Numbered from the stretch's first letter, positions 1 to 8,093 are shown. The stretch is DNA of 64,000 nucleotides from Dehalobacter sp. 12DCB1 (GCF_004343605.1 NZ_POSF01000014.1:248001-312000); one strand, 5' to 3'. Translations and numbers: made by a program. The notes: generated by a model not told the origin, from the sequence alone.

Positions 1-53
1 CCGTCACCGTATCCGCATTCTTTTGGGGATCGTTCTTTAATCCAGTTCGGCAT
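1..53 (-). CDS. Start of a further prophage gene (partial)
   Basis: An ATG at 51-53 on the minus strand follows a GAAGGTG ribosome-binding sequence and opens a frame (MPNWIKERSPKECGYGD) that runs off the left edge. It lies inside the still-open end of the ASCH-domain frame, as expected for overlapping phage genes. Too little is present to assign a function. Confidence 0.4.
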   Translation of the reverse strand, partial: MPNWIKERSPKECGYGD

Positions 54-907
54 ATTAAATCACCTTCTTTGTTTATTCTCTTAAACGAGATAACCCATAC
101 CCAAGGGTTTTGCTCCCAGGAGCCACGCTTGGCGTTGAGGCTGTCCCAAAGTTCCTTGTACTGAAACTGCGCGTATTGATAATTCCAGTTTTTAATGCTT
201 TCGTGTGTTTCCGGATCAGGGTTCCGAATTTCATTGTCTGTATCAATACCTTCAGCGATAACGTCCTCAACCGTAATATCTTGCAACCTCTCCACCTTGA
301 CGTCGGTAATCTGCAAGAAGAGCCGGCAGGCCTTCCGAGGCATGAAGATAGCGGGGAGCTTTTTTCGAAATTGCGCCTTATATTTTTGGAGTATGATATT
401 GCCTGAAAACGGCTCTATTTTAACCGTGGTGTCTACATCAGCGAAGCTCACATCGAAATCGTCGGTTGTCCTATTACTCCGTAAGAATCGACCTTGCCAA
501 GACCATGATGTTATCATTCCATCAGTAGGTGCATAATCACTTCTCTCCAGTTGCCAAATGTACCGCTTCCCTGTTTCTAGATCGACTATATCGAGTTTTG
601 AGCTATGCTGCCTTTCTAAACCCTGAGCAATATATCTTTTACACTCGCTTATCCATGTTGTCTCCCGCACCCATAGAATGTCGCCCGGCTGGCCGTAAGG
701 ACATTCCATGGGCAAGTCGCTGATCCGCGGCATTAATAACCCGCCAAAGTTCTTCCGCAACCATTTACCGTCGAGAAAATCATCCATAGTGTTTCCGGAC
801 GGCTGTGGTATGACAATCCTTCTCGTCTTCCATTTGCGATCATTCATGATGGCCTGAACCATGGGGGTGGAATAAAGGATCGGTGTCTCTTTCATCTTAT
901 TTTCCAT
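1..907 (-). CDS. ASCH-like phage protein, partial at window edge
   Basis: An uninterrupted minus-strand frame of about 302 codons has no stop before the window edge. It opens with PILYSTPMVQAIM and KTRRIVIP, contains GDILWVRETTW and IFMPRKACRLFLQITDVKVERLQDITVED, and nears its end with KELWDSLNAKRG and NPWVWVISFKRI. These are the recognisable blocks of the phage ASCH-domain-like (morphogenetic/RNA-binding fold) proteins common in Gram-positive prophages. ASCH domains are thought to bind RNA, but the role of this phage family is unknown. The start at 907 has a GGTGGTGAG ribosome site; a second ATG at 895 is possible. The gene overlaps the end of the zinc-ribbon gene upstream. Confidence 0.72.
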   Translation of the reverse strand, partial: MENKMKETPILYSTPMVQAIMNDRKWKTRRIVIPQPSGNTMDDFLDGKWLRKNFGGLLMPRISDLPMECPYGQPGDILWVRETTWISECKRYIAQGLERQHSSKLDIVDLETGKRYIWQLERSDYAPTDGMITSWSWQGRFLRSNRTTDDFDVSFADVDTTVKIEPFSGNIILQKYKAQFRKKLPAIFMPRKACRLFLQITDVKVERLQDITVEDVIAEGIDTDNEIRNPDPETHESIKNWNYQYAQFQYKELWDSLNAKRGSWEQNPWVWVISFKRINKEGDLICRTGLKNDPQKNADTVT

Positions 908-1049
908 TCTGCTCACCACCGGTCTGGCTTGCGATTGCCTCGGAACATTCTATCGGCACTGTTGCGCTACAGTGCGGGCAGATCCAATCGTGGTAAGAAT
1001 CCGCCGAATAAACCGGTTGCTTACACCCCGGGCAGATACGTTTTTCCAT
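897..1049 (-). CDS. 50-residue zinc-ribbon protein
   Basis: A short frame encodes MEKRICPGCKQPVY followed by WICPHCS, so it has two CPxC knuckles 21 residues apart, the layout of a zinc ribbon. It ends by overlapping the start of the ASCH-like gene. Proteins of this size in phage early operons usually bind DNA or partner proteins, but no specific role can be given. Position, strand and overlap fit the operon. Confidence 0.6.
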   Translation of the reverse strand: MEKRICPGCKQPVYSADSYHDWICPHCSATVPIECSEAIASQTGGEQNGK

Positions 1050-1063
1050 TCTGATCAACTCCC

Positions 1064-1339
1064 TCAATAAGAATCTCTTATACGAAATTGGACTAAAGTA
1101 CAGTAATGTTGGGTACGTTCGTCGGCATAAACAAGTTCTCTCTTTACCTCACGCAATGAAACTGTATAGTGATTGTTATTGTCAAAGTCCTCTTCGATCT
1201 CGTTTATGCTTTTTTCAACATTTGCATTATGATCTTCAATTGAAACGGCTTCTGAATCTATGGCATATACAATTCCATGCCATTCGCCTTTTAAAATTTC
1301 AGATGGAACCGGTATCCTCGTAATTGTTTTATTATCCAT
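1064..1339 (-). CDS. Hypothetical phage early protein (91 aa)
   Basis: I do not recognise this 91-residue protein. It is acidic in the middle (INEIEEDFDNNN), has no Cys motif, signal peptide or membrane segment, and ends with a basic/aromatic stretch. Its start overlaps the end of the Ea22-like gene upstream, so the two are probably translationally coupled within the early operon. Confidence 0.55.
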   Translation of the reverse strand: MDNKTITRIPVPSEILKGEWHGIVYAIDSEAVSIEDHNANVEKSINEIEEDFDNNNHYTVSLREVKRELVYADERTQHYCTLVQFRIRDSY

Positions 1340-1682
1340 TTTCTCCGTTACCTCCTAAATAATCTTTGTTACCATCTAAGGCTTTTATAAAATCTTCCGT
1401 GGTGTCATTTGCAAAAAGCCGTATTCCATTGTTCCCAAGAAATATTGCAATTGCTTCTCTCTGTTTTATGAGGTCATTATTCAGGCGGTCGATTTCTGCT
1501 AACAAAGCCGGAATATCAGTCCTAGCGTGGGTAGTAAATTCTGCGTCAGCGTGAACCCAAAAATCATTAACGACAAATACTCCATCGCCGTTACGCACTT
1601 CCGAACCGTCTCTATGCCACGGTCCCGGTGTCGCCTTCGCACATCGCTCCCGGATTGCATCAAGTTCTTGTTTGTCCATCAT
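1332..1682 (-). CDS. Ea22-like phage protein (ATPGPW family)
   Basis: The 116-residue protein begins ELDAIRERCAKATPGPWHRDG and later has ARTDIPALLAEIDRLNNDL. The ATPGPW motif and the ARTDIPxLLAEIxRL block are the hallmarks of the Ea22/ead-like family found in accessory early regions of many phages; their biochemical role is unknown. A second, longer member lies at 2076-2675 in the same operon, so the pair arose by duplication or separate capture. The start overlaps the upstream gene by about 20 bases. Confidence 0.65.
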   Translation of the reverse strand: MMDKQELDAIRERCAKATPGPWHRDGSEVRNGDGVFVVNDFWVHADAEFTTHARTDIPALLAEIDRLNNDLIKQREAIAIFLGNNGIRLFANDTTEDFIKALDGNKDYLGGNGENG

Positions 1683-1860
1683 GATTACCTCCGTCCAGTC
1701 TTGGTAATTCCCAATATTTCTCCGGGATAGGGATACTTGATGTTATTCTTCTGTATTTATCGGTGTCTATTTTTTTCTTAAACCAATCAATCAAAAAACG
1801 GTCACCGGTTACTTTATCCTCAATTACACATAACCTGCTAGGATGTTTATACTCACTCAT
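1660..1860 (-). CDS. Hypothetical phage early protein (66 aa)
   Basis: A 66-residue basic protein (SEYKHPSRLCVIEDKVTG, then IDWFKKKIDTDKYRRI). It resembles nothing I can name. It sits between two overlapping or nearly abutting early genes on the same strand, which is the main argument that it is real. Confidence 0.45.
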   Translation of the reverse strand: MSEYKHPSRLCVIEDKVTGDRFLIDWFKKKIDTDKYRRITSSIPIPEKYWELPRLDGGNHDGQTRT

Positions 1861-1866
1861 CCCCGA

Positions 1867-2079
1867 TCAACTCCCTTCAGTGGTTTTATTCCAAGTATAG
1901 ATGTCCGTCAGATGCGTATATTCTTTGCTGTCTATTTCTCTGACTTCGCCTTTCTGCTTAAAGTGATCGCGTATTCTTTCTGGCGTCGCAAGTGCGGCAG
2001 GCGATCCCGGTTTCACGCCTACACATAGCGTAACTTTTTCATCAGGAAAATCGAAGTACCGATTCATGATGTCATTCAT
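1867..2079 (-). CDS. Hypothetical phage early protein (70 aa)
   Basis: The frame is open further upstream, but the ATG at 2077-2079 overlaps the stop of the preceding gene (ends 2076) in the usual coupled arrangement, giving a 70-residue protein beginning MNDIMNRYFDFPDEKV. It contains TPERIRDHFKQKGEVREI, a probable helix. No family is recognised. Confidence 0.45.
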   Translation of the reverse strand: MNDIMNRYFDFPDEKVTLCVGVKPGSPAALATPERIRDHFKQKGEVREIDSKEYTHLTDIYTWNKTTEGS

Positions 2080-2675
2080 CCCCGTCCCTCCAATCCACGC
2101 TGCCATTGCTTGCATCCCGCAAAATAAAGGTTACTAATATCTTTCAAATAATTTTTACCTTTTTTGTTCTCACAGACATAATCATCCCCGTCCCATTCCT
2201 TATGTTCGCAATCCATGCAGGATAAGGATTCGATGTCTTTTATTTTACCGCCGCAGTACGGGCAACAACTCCACTCTTGTTCTTCTACTTGTTCCGTGTC
2301 AATATAACCTACGCCACATGTACACCGATAAAAGTATCCTTCTCGATCGGGATAGCCTTCCTCTGATGGGGTATGAATTTTATATTCGCATGTTTTTTCT
2401 GCATCCCGTTCAGTCTGGAGCCGATATATTTCGGCAAGTAATAAAGGTATATCAGTTCGAGCTTCTGCAATAAATATTTTGTCATTATAAGGAAATGATC
2501 CACCTTTTGGGACGGCATAAATTCCCCTATTACTACCACATTCACCGACTATGGCTATAATCTGCTCTAAAGAAAACCCGTTGAAATTATCCCCCTTTTT
2601 GCCTACATACCACGGCCCAGGAGTGGCCTGGTTACACCGTTGCCGGATACCATCAATTTTCTCTTTGGTTAGCAT
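2076..2675 (-). CDS. Ea22-like protein with a Cys-rich C-terminal half
   Basis: The N-terminal part (residues 1-90) has the Ea22-family signature: a start like IDGIRQRCNQATPGPWYVG and EARTDIPLLLAEIYRLQ. The C-terminal part adds at least three paired-Cys units (YRCTCGVGY, CCPYCGG, CMDC then CENKK), which should bind one or two zinc ions, and ends with YFAGCKQW. The combination suggests a modular accessory protein. It is the longer paralogue of the product at 1332-1682. The function is unknown; phage position and family are clear. Confidence 0.6.
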   Translation of the reverse strand: MLTKEKIDGIRQRCNQATPGPWYVGKKGDNFNGFSLEQIIAIVGECGSNRGIYAVPKGGSFPYNDKIFIAEARTDIPLLLAEIYRLQTERDAEKTCEYKIHTPSEEGYPDREGYFYRCTCGVGYIDTEQVEEQEWSCCPYCGGKIKDIESLSCMDCEHKEWDGDDYVCENKKGKNYLKDISNLYFAGCKQWQRGLEGRG

Positions 2676-2908
2676 TTTTCTCCCCCCTCTAACTGTTTTG
2701 CTCGTTCATGTATAAAGTCGCTCAGATCAGCTTCGCGGAGCGCCCAATCTAATCCTCGGTACGATACCGCCACCGCTTTCCCGTTCTTACCAATAGCCCA
2801 TCTTTCCGCCTTGACAGGATGGGAATTTCGGCATGTGATTGCTTCTTTTTGGCTTGACCATACCCTATTGCAGGTCGGACATCGGTACCATGTTTCTATG
2901 TGTGCCAT
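2669..2908 (-). CDS. Small zinc-finger phage protein (79 aa)
   Basis: Starting at the ATG at 2906-2908, just after the stop of the nuclease-like gene upstream, the protein reads MAHIETWYRCPTCNRVW, with a second Cys at ITCRNSHP, giving a C-P-T-C plus C-x3-H zinc-binding arrangement. The longer open frame to 3052 reads through the upstream gene and is unlikely to be used. The protein may bind nucleic acid; no family is assigned. Confidence 0.5.
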   Translation of the reverse strand: MAHIETWYRCPTCNRVWSSQKEAITCRNSHPVKAERWAIGKNGKAVAVSYRGLDWALREADLSDFIHERAKQLEGGEKC

Positions 2909-2912
2909 CTTA

Positions 2913-3488
2913 TTATCCGTTATCTCCCGCAGCTTTTTTATTCCATCTTGGCCCGTACAGTTCCTCAATTTCTCGCCGCAGGCCCCAGTATTTATCATGA
3001 TATTCCTGATGTTGGCGCTCAGCTTGTCGCAGCTGTCTGTCCAGAACTTCAATGAATGGCTTGTTCCCGCTGCTTATTTGCTTACCTACTTCTCGGCAGA
3101 GTGACCGGATCAGGCTGTTTTTAAGAATCTGTTCATCCTCTCCGAGCTTCTGCCGAATAGCCTTTTTCACCGAGATAGCGTGACCGTATTTCTCCACGTA
3201 GACACCTATGTGCTTTGGAATATCCTGTTTAACCTTCTCGTAGAGATCCTCCGGCATGACGTAATAATTAAAGTGACCGATGAAAGAATTATGGTTTTTG
3301 GAGCAGAAATCGGACTTGGTGACTTTAACCTCATAGCACCGCCAGATCCCCTTTGTGTCATAGGTCATGAAGTCAACTCGCTCTTTGCCGAACCAGCCGA
3401 TCGTTACCTCGAAGCAACCGAACACGCCCATCTTGTGCGTAGCTCTCCATATTAAATTTTCAAGATGTTCGGTCTGTTCAGTTTTCAT
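2913..3488 (-). CDS. Putative PD-(D/E)XK-type nuclease-fold phage protein
   Basis: The 191-residue protein contains ERVDFMTYDTKGIWRCYEVKVTKSDF. The D followed some 13 residues later by E-V-K matches the D...(E/Q)xK core of restriction-endonuclease-like nucleases. The following HFNYYVMPEDLYEKV and HIGVYV segments are typical of this phage subgroup. The C-terminal half (from about residue 120) is helical and charged. It may process phage DNA or act with the recombination genes upstream; the fold assignment rests on motif shape alone. It overlaps the gene upstream by 11 bases. Confidence 0.5.
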   Translation of the reverse strand: MKTEQTEHLENLIWRATHKMGVFGCFEVTIGWFGKERVDFMTYDTKGIWRCYEVKVTKSDFCSKNHNSFIGHFNYYVMPEDLYEKVKQDIPKHIGVYVEKYGHAISVKKAIRQKLGEDEQILKNSLIRSLCREVGKQISSGNKPFIEVLDRQLRQAERQHQEYHDKYWGLRREIEELYGPRWNKKAAGDNG

Positions 3489-3744
3489 GGCTTTCTCCTA
3501 AGACTTTGTCGATTTCCCGAATAGCTTCTAAGGCTTTCTTCTCAATTCCCCTTGCCCGATCCCGTTTGCTGTCGTCAACCGTTCCCTTTTTGCGCCTGTC
3601 ACCAGCTGCGCTGATAGTGAGTACTCCAAGGGAATAAAGATGGATTGTTTCTTCTAGGGCTTCGCGAGCCAGCTTCAGGGCTTGGTCTTTGGCTTCGATT
3701 TCCTCCAATAAATCCAAAAAGGTCTCAGTTTCTTTGCATATCAT
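3478..3744 (-). CDS. Hypothetical coiled-coil-like phage protein (88 aa)
   Basis: The ATG at 3742-3744 overlaps the TGA of the LexA-like gene as ATGA, so translation is probably coupled and the protein is 88 residues (MICKETETFLDLLEEIEAKD...). The sequence is strongly helical and charged, with regularly spaced Leu/Ile (FLDLLEEIEAKDQALKLARE), so a coiled coil is likely. It may partner its neighbours; the family is unknown. Confidence 0.45.
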   Translation of the reverse strand: MICKETETFLDLLEEIEAKDQALKLAREALEETIHLYSLGVLTISAAGDRRKKGTVDDSKRDRARGIEKKALEAIREIDKVLGESHEN

Positions 3745-3944
3745 GTCCCAACCACCCTTATCTGGCGCACTCCGTTGTATACGATTTTTCCCTTCTTTGC
3801 CATCCGTTCCAAATAGCCCTGAACCGTCGAGCTGCTGTAAAGACCCACGCCATCGGCTATTTCCCTGATTGATGGAGCCCACTGGTTCTTGGCGTGGAAG
3901 TCCTTTATAAAGTTGAGGATATCCTGTTCTCTATTTTGGCTCAT
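3741..3944 (-). CDS. Stand-alone LexA-type DNA-binding domain
   Basis: The 67-residue protein is the N-terminal winged helix of LexA and little else: it begins with REQDILNFIKDFHAKN and continues with PSIREIADGVGL and STVQGYLERMAKKGKI, matching the LexA recognition-helix region. The autocleavage (S24-type) domain is absent, so it cannot be inactivated through RecA. It could bind host SOS boxes as a constitutive LexA mimic or act on phage promoters. A GGAGG-like site lies eight bases before the ATG. Confidence 0.75.
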   Translation of the reverse strand: MSQNREQDILNFIKDFHAKNQWAPSIREIADGVGLYSSSTVQGYLERMAKKGKIVYNGVRQIRVVGT

Positions 3945-3998
3945 TGGGATCCTCCTTGCTCCAAGTCTGTTTTGAACTGATAGACCTTTTCGACATAC

Positions 3999-4541
3999 TC
4001 ATTTTCGAGCCCATATTTTTTTGACATATTCCTTGCAGCCGGTGATTCCCCGGTTGTAGGAGATAAGCATTAAGCTGAACGTATCCTCGTCGGAGTAGCC
4101 ATGGTTGGACCAGTAGTCCCGGAGATAATTGAGGTACCAGACACCGACCGCGATGTTCTGCCGTGGGTCGAATGGGTCAAAGTCCCTAATTCTGACTTCT
4201 TCGCTTACCCAGCCGCCGGTTCCCCGGGAAATCTGCATGAGTCCCTGGGACGATCCTGAGTTGGCCGTCTCGATGAATCGGCTTTCGGTATATATCACCC
4301 CGAGTACCAGCTCGTAACTGAGCCTGTATTCCTCGCAGAGGTCATAGGTATACTTTTGAAGTTCGGCTGGCATTGGAATGTCATAGATGGGATAAACCTT
4401 TTCAGGCTCGGCCATGGCCTGGACCTGGGCTTCAATGACTTCCTTTTGCGCTTCCTGGTCCTGGGTCAGTTTCGCTTCGGTGCAGCCGGCCAGAAGTAAC
4501 ATGAGTAACATAAGTAACATAGGCAAAAAGGGTTTTTTCAC
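3999..4541 (-). CDS. Lipoprotein lytic transglycosylase (SLT domain)
   Basis: Residues 1-20 are a lipoprotein signal peptide (Leu-rich core, lipobox LLAGC). From about residue 65 there is a soluble lytic transglycosylase domain: LGVIYTESRFIETANSGSSQGLMQI contains the catalytic Glu (ES), the S-x-x-x-GLMQI motif, and later NIAVGVWYLNYL and SYNRG. It should cut peptidoglycan from the outer face of the membrane. In a phage early region it could act in cell-wall remodelling for conjugation-like or lysis functions, or in host interaction. It lies only 3 bases downstream of the next gene. Confidence 0.85.
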   Translation of the reverse strand: MKKPFLPMLLMLLMLLLAGCTEAKLTQDQEAQKEVIEAQVQAMAEPEKVYPIYDIPMPAELQKYTYDLCEEYRLSYELVLGVIYTESRFIETANSGSSQGLMQISRGTGGWVSEEVRIRDFDPFDPRQNIAVGVWYLNYLRDYWSNHGYSDEDTFSLMLISYNRGITGCKEYVKKIWARK

Positions 4542-4544
4542 TTC

Positions 4545-5207
4545 TCAGCCTCCTAGAATCATGTCAATCCTCTGTCTGATCTCGCTGTCTACACTCGCCA
4601 TTTTCAGCTGGCGTATAATCCGCAGATTTTCCTCGACGCCCTGCCAAAGTTCATTCTCGTCCGGAATTGGAATTTCCACGCTGTCCATAGGCTCATCCGC
4701 ATTTTCAATCCAGACAATAACGTTGCCTATATCCGGCTCATCGGGCTGCTGCTCTGCTTCTGATTCTGGGGGGTTGTTATTACGTGTATTCTCCCATTTT
4801 TTCCGCTGTAATCCGTATTCCTTAACCCAAGCATAAACCGTGCTGGTCTTGGCTCCGTATTTTTGGGCAATTTGCCCGTTGGTCATCGTCATGCGATCTT
4901 TTTCCAATTCCTCTTTGGTCGGTTTCAATGGGTTCTTAGGCATGTCTTCTCCCTCCATTTCTTGATTTGGATAGTTCCGCCAGCTGTCAGGTATAACCCA
5001 GGCCAACGGCTTATATTCTTCCGGCTCGGAAAGCGGAATGACCTCACCGGTCTGGTTATATCGTTCAACGTCAAATTTATATTTGAGACACGGCATAGGT
5101 TTATCCGTCCCGGCGGCCCGTGGAAGCAGATTTCCCCTCTGGCGGTTGATATGGTATTCTCTGGACATATCAGATTCCTCACAAATCTTTTTCAGTTCTT
5201 TGTCCAA
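4545..5207 (-). CDS. Phage protein with a helix-turn-helix segment
   Basis: A 220-residue protein. Residues about 95-135 (LEKDRMTMTNGQIAQKYG, then TSTVYAWVKEYGL) form a helix-turn-helix of the transposase/sigma-like type that recurs in terminase-small-subunit and phage regulator proteins. The N-terminal 90 residues are Pro/charged with no known motif; the C-terminal 60 (ELWQGVEENLRIIRQLK) look like a helical oligomerisation part. It could be a late-gene regulator. The 16-base overlap with the upstream gene places it in the operon. Confidence 0.5.
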   Translation of the reverse strand: MDKELKKICEESDMSREYHINRQRGNLLPRAAGTDKPMPCLKYKFDVERYNQTGEVIPLSEPEEYKPLAWVIPDSWRNYPNQEMEGEDMPKNPLKPTKEELEKDRMTMTNGQIAQKYGAKTSTVYAWVKEYGLQRKKWENTRNNNPPESEAEQQPDEPDIGNVIVWIENADEPMDSVEIPIPDENELWQGVEENLRIIRQLKMASVDSEIRQRIDMILGG

Positions 5208-5554
5208 TCTAAAAGGTTCAGTATCTTCGCCTCATCCATCCTGAGATTCTGCATGAAAGGATCTCCGTCAATGGCCATTGAGTTCCCATGCTGGCATTTC
5301 ATCCCGGAAACCACTCCCATCAGCTGGCAAACAACCGGCCGCACCGGGTAGATAAGGCATTTTTTCTGTTTGTTATCCCGGAACGGGCACCTGTGGAGCT
5401 TCATGCTGTTTTTCACCGCGTGGGCTTTTTCGGCGGGATGACCAGCAAGAAACTCTTTTATCGTTTGAATCTCCTTATGACTGGCCGGGATAATTCCGCA
5501 GCAGGCACCACAGTTTTTGCAGTTTTTATGGGCGGGAATATTCAGTAGCATCAT
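5192..5554 (-). CDS. YkgJ-family cysteine-cluster protein
   Basis: The protein begins with KNCKNCGACCGIIP, the CxxCxxCC cluster of the YkgJ (zinc- or iron-chelating, Fe-S-like) family. More conserved cysteines follow in HRCPF, KCLIYPVRPVVC and MKCQHG. The usual function is unknown. The ATG at 5552-5554, with a GGTGG site upstream, is preferred to a TTG at 5567-5569. It follows the sliding-clamp gene by overlap or 11 bases. Confidence 0.7.
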   Translation of the reverse strand: MMLLNIPAHKNCKNCGACCGIIPASHKEIQTIKEFLAGHPAEKAHAVKNSMKLHRCPFRDNKQKKCLIYPVRPVVCQLMGVVSGMKCQHGNSMAIDGDPFMQNLRMDEAKILNLLDWTKN

Positions 5555-5565
5555 AACGGCCACCG

Positions 5566-6627
5566 TCAAGACGTCCGAAGCGGCAGGATAAGGGCCGAGA
5601 GTTCGCCGGCGTCCAACGTCATCGGCTGATTGGTATTTCCCAGCGTTACCTCGACGTTTTCACATTCAAAGGACTTCAAGCATTCCGTCAGATATACCCC
5701 GTTGAAACCAATGGAGACAGGTGTATCGACCAGTGCAGAGAGGCTGATTTCCTCCTGATAGTTGGAAATAGCAGAATTGGTTGAAATCTGCAGGCGGTCT
5801 TCCGTAAAGTCTAGCTTGACAATCCCTTTGTTTCTTTCCTCCATGCAGATCATGCAGCGTCGCAAGCCTTCCAGGAATGTTTTGCGCTCTATGATGGTGG
5901 AATTATCGTATTTGGTGAATACCCCTTTGTAGTTGACATAAGTCCCTTCAATCAGCCGGGCATAAGCGGTGAAGTCCTTGGTCTTAAAGACGGCGTTGTT
6001 CTGGCCGTAGGATATTTCCACATCCCCCTGGATGCCTATGCTCATCATCTTCTGAAGCGTCGCCTGGGGTACCACGAATTTGAATTCCTTATCGTATTTC
6101 ATCTTGAACCAGGACACCCTGTGGCCGTCGGTGCCAACAATGCTAAGCTGTCCTTCTGTGGAATCGAAGCAAACACCCGTCAGGATTGGCCGGCCGCCAT
6201 CCGTGGCAACGGCGTACATGACTGCTTTCAGGGCCTTTTCCAGCTCCCCGCCGTCCACGGAGCCGACAATATCTTTTCCTGCAAACGGCACTACCGGAAA
6301 AGATTCCGGGTCCATGCTGGCGAACCGGTTGTTGATGTGGCTGGCTTTGATAATAATGCCATTGCTCTCATCCGGGGTGATTTCAATAGGCCCGTCCGGC
6401 AGGTTGCTAATAAGCTCGATAGCCTTTCCCGGGATGATGAAGGGTTTTTCCTCAACGTTTGCTTCCAGCGGGATTTTCACGCCCAGCTCCATATTCGTAG
6501 CAGTAAGGCTGTTCTCGCTGACTAAGACGCCCTGCGCGGCACCACCGGTAAAATCCAACATCCGGGATGGGATAACCGTTTTCAGTTTCGCCAACTTGGG
6601 CGCTATCACCGATTTTTCTATGATCAT
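5566..6627 (-). CDS. dnaN: Phage-encoded DNA polymerase III beta sliding clamp
   Basis: The 353-residue protein has the length and landmarks of bacterial DnaN: three repeated clamp domains, DSTEGQLSIVGTDGHRVS in domain 2, RLIEGTYVNYKGVF in the hydrophobic-groove region, and the C-terminal PMTLDAGELSALILPLRTS matching the family's terminal strand and xxPxR-type tail. It should encircle DNA and tether polymerases and other partners. Position inside a phage early operon means this is a second, phage-borne copy. Nearby phage proteins carry QLSLF-type clamp-binding peptides (11157-12821), which fits with its use as the phage's own clamp. Confidence 0.92.
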   Translation of the reverse strand: MIIEKSVIAPKLAKLKTVIPSRMLDFTGGAAQGVLVSENSLTATNMELGVKIPLEANVEEKPFIIPGKAIELISNLPDGPIEITPDESNGIIIKASHINNRFASMDPESFPVVPFAGKDIVGSVDGGELEKALKAVMYAVATDGGRPILTGVCFDSTEGQLSIVGTDGHRVSWFKMKYDKEFKFVVPQATLQKMMSIGIQGDVEISYGQNNAVFKTKDFTAYARLIEGTYVNYKGVFTKYDNSTIIERKTFLEGLRRCMICMEERNKGIVKLDFTEDRLQISTNSAISNYQEEISLSALVDTPVSIGFNGVYLTECLKSFECENVEVTLGNTNQPMTLDAGELSALILPLRTS

Positions 6628-7306
6628 AAACTCATCACTCCATTCACTGATTTACTTGCCTTATTGATTGATACGACGTTGTCCAGGGCGTCGAATATGC
6701 TTATCTGCTGGCCTACCCTGCGTAGCTCATTCCATCCCGGGAACTCGTCGTCGAGGATGTTGATAATGTCGGCCTTCGTTCCGACCCAGTTCTTGCCCAG
6801 CGTGGCCACCATGTTGTCCCAGTCCTCGATGTCATGGGGCTTGATATCGCCGTCCGTGTCGATATGCCGAAGCTCGTGGTATATGGTGGCGATCAGCTGA
6901 TCTTTGCTCATCTTCTCCAGATAAAACTGTTTGAGTTCCATCACATAGCCGTAACCCCAGGTGTCCTCTAAATATCTGTTCGCCTTTCCAATTCGGGCGA
7001 CCCATGTCTTTTTAGCGATGCCCCCCCCGATGGGGTCCAAGAAATGTTTTCGAGGAAGAGGATCCGGCTCGGCATAACATGCTTTATTTCCTCGAACTTT
7101 TTGACAAGCTTCTGGGCTATCGGCCGAAACTGGTAATTCTTTATCCAGTGCTTTTCACCGAACTGCCCATTGTCAATCAGACCGATCCGGTGGATCTTCC
7201 CGTCGTCCGTATTCTGAGTAAACTGCAGCTGGAAATCCCCGTCGAATTCCTGGTCGAGCAGAACCTCGCCCGAATACTTATCCACAATTTTCACAACTTT
7301 GTTCAT
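6624..7306 (-). CDS. Phage metallopeptidase, split by a frameshift at a G8 tract
   Basis: The true start is the ATG at 7304-7306 with a GGAGGG site. The first frame encodes MNKVVKIVDKYSG to RILFLENISWTP, then enters a run of eight G (minus strand, near 7022-7029). The matching continuation, IAKKTWVARIGKANRYLED to the zinc motif IYHELRHIDTDG and the end at 6624, is in the -1 frame. Together they form the putative phage metallopeptidase family (HExxH). One extra G or a -1 slip on TCG-GGG-GGG would restore the product. A C-terminal QISIF resembles a clamp-binding peptide. It is either a pseudogene, a sequencing error in the homopolymer, phase-variable, or programmed frameshifting. Confidence 0.7.
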
Positions 7307-7842
7307 CTGATACCCTCCAATCCTGGTAAATAATCCAGTAATATGCCGCGGGCTGAGCGGACCTCGATCATGTCTTCCACCGCAATGTAGTTGGCGTTTC
7401 GCTTGCCTTTGTTCCGCTGCCAGAAGTCCCAATGCTCCAGCACCAGGGCGCCGGGGATAAGATAGCGTTTGTCCATCGGCTTAATGAGGCAGAGGATAAA
7501 TGACATTTCGTTCATGGCCAGCGCTTCCCTGATGTAGTCGATTTGGTGAGGTTCGATGTAGCTTAGCGGGAGGCCGCGGCCGTCTTCCGATTCCTTGCAG
7601 TCGAAGGATACTGAGAAACCGCCCTTGACCGTTCCCCTGAAGTCCAACGTGCTTTTGCCCTCAGGAAAGGCCTTGACGATCTGATTGCCGCGACGGATAA
7701 CCTTCCATGGTGTGCTTATCTTCTGGATGAGCGCGATACCCTTCTGCCGATAGGCTTCATTGGTAATCATTATTTCCTGCTCAAACAGCACGCCTTTGTT
7801 GGCCATCCGGAAGTTTTTCGGCGCCGGCTGGATGTGTGTCAT
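7303..7842 (-). CDS. recU: RecU-like Holliday junction resolvase
   Basis: The 179-residue protein starts its core at about residue 15 (NKGVLFEQEI) and carries the RecU signature: STLDFRGTVKGGFSVSFDCKES with Asp and the D-x-K catalytic pair, followed by LSYIEPHQIDYIREA and FILCLIKPM, matching the family's PLQNFHEHQIEHM-type segment. RecU resolves four-way junctions; in phages it processes recombination and replication intermediates, which fits the SbcCD and annealing genes upstream. Its stop overlaps the metallopeptidase ATG. Confidence 0.85.
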   Translation of the reverse strand: MTHIQPAPKNFRMANKGVLFEQEIMITNEAYRQKGIALIQKISTPWKVIRRGNQIVKAFPEGKSTLDFRGTVKGGFSVSFDCKESEDGRGLPLSYIEPHQIDYIREALAMNEMSFILCLIKPMDKRYLIPGALVLEHWDFWQRNKGKRNANYIAVEDMIEVRSARGILLDYLPGLEGIR

Positions 7843-8093
7843 CAGATATAGCCCTCCTTCTCCGCGAATATCTGAAGCTTATAAACGGTGGATTTCCCGA
7901 TTCCATTGCCGGTACCGCTCTTGATATCCAGGTCCTGGATGAATTCGGACACTCGGTTTTTGCTGCCGGCGCTCCCAGCACTCAGGCTATCGATGTAGCG
8001 GCAAAGCTGTTCATCAGTCATCTTCCGGATCCGGACGGCCCTTTCATGCATCATTCTTTCCTGATCGTTTTTTCTGCAGTTACGTCTTCCCAC
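7842..8093 (-). CDS. Hypothetical basic phage protein (83 aa)
   Basis: A basic 83-residue protein (MGRRNCRKNDQERMM...). The C-terminal part (KNRVSEFIQDLDIKSGTGNGIGKSTVYKLQIFAEKEGYI) recurs in Firmicute phages beside recU or DUF5131 genes, to my recollection, without an assigned role. It abuts RecU. Confidence 0.5.
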   Translation of the reverse strand: MGRRNCRKNDQERMMHERAVRIRKMTDEQLCRYIDSLSAGSAGSKNRVSEFIQDLDIKSGTGNGIGKSTVYKLQIFAEKEGYI

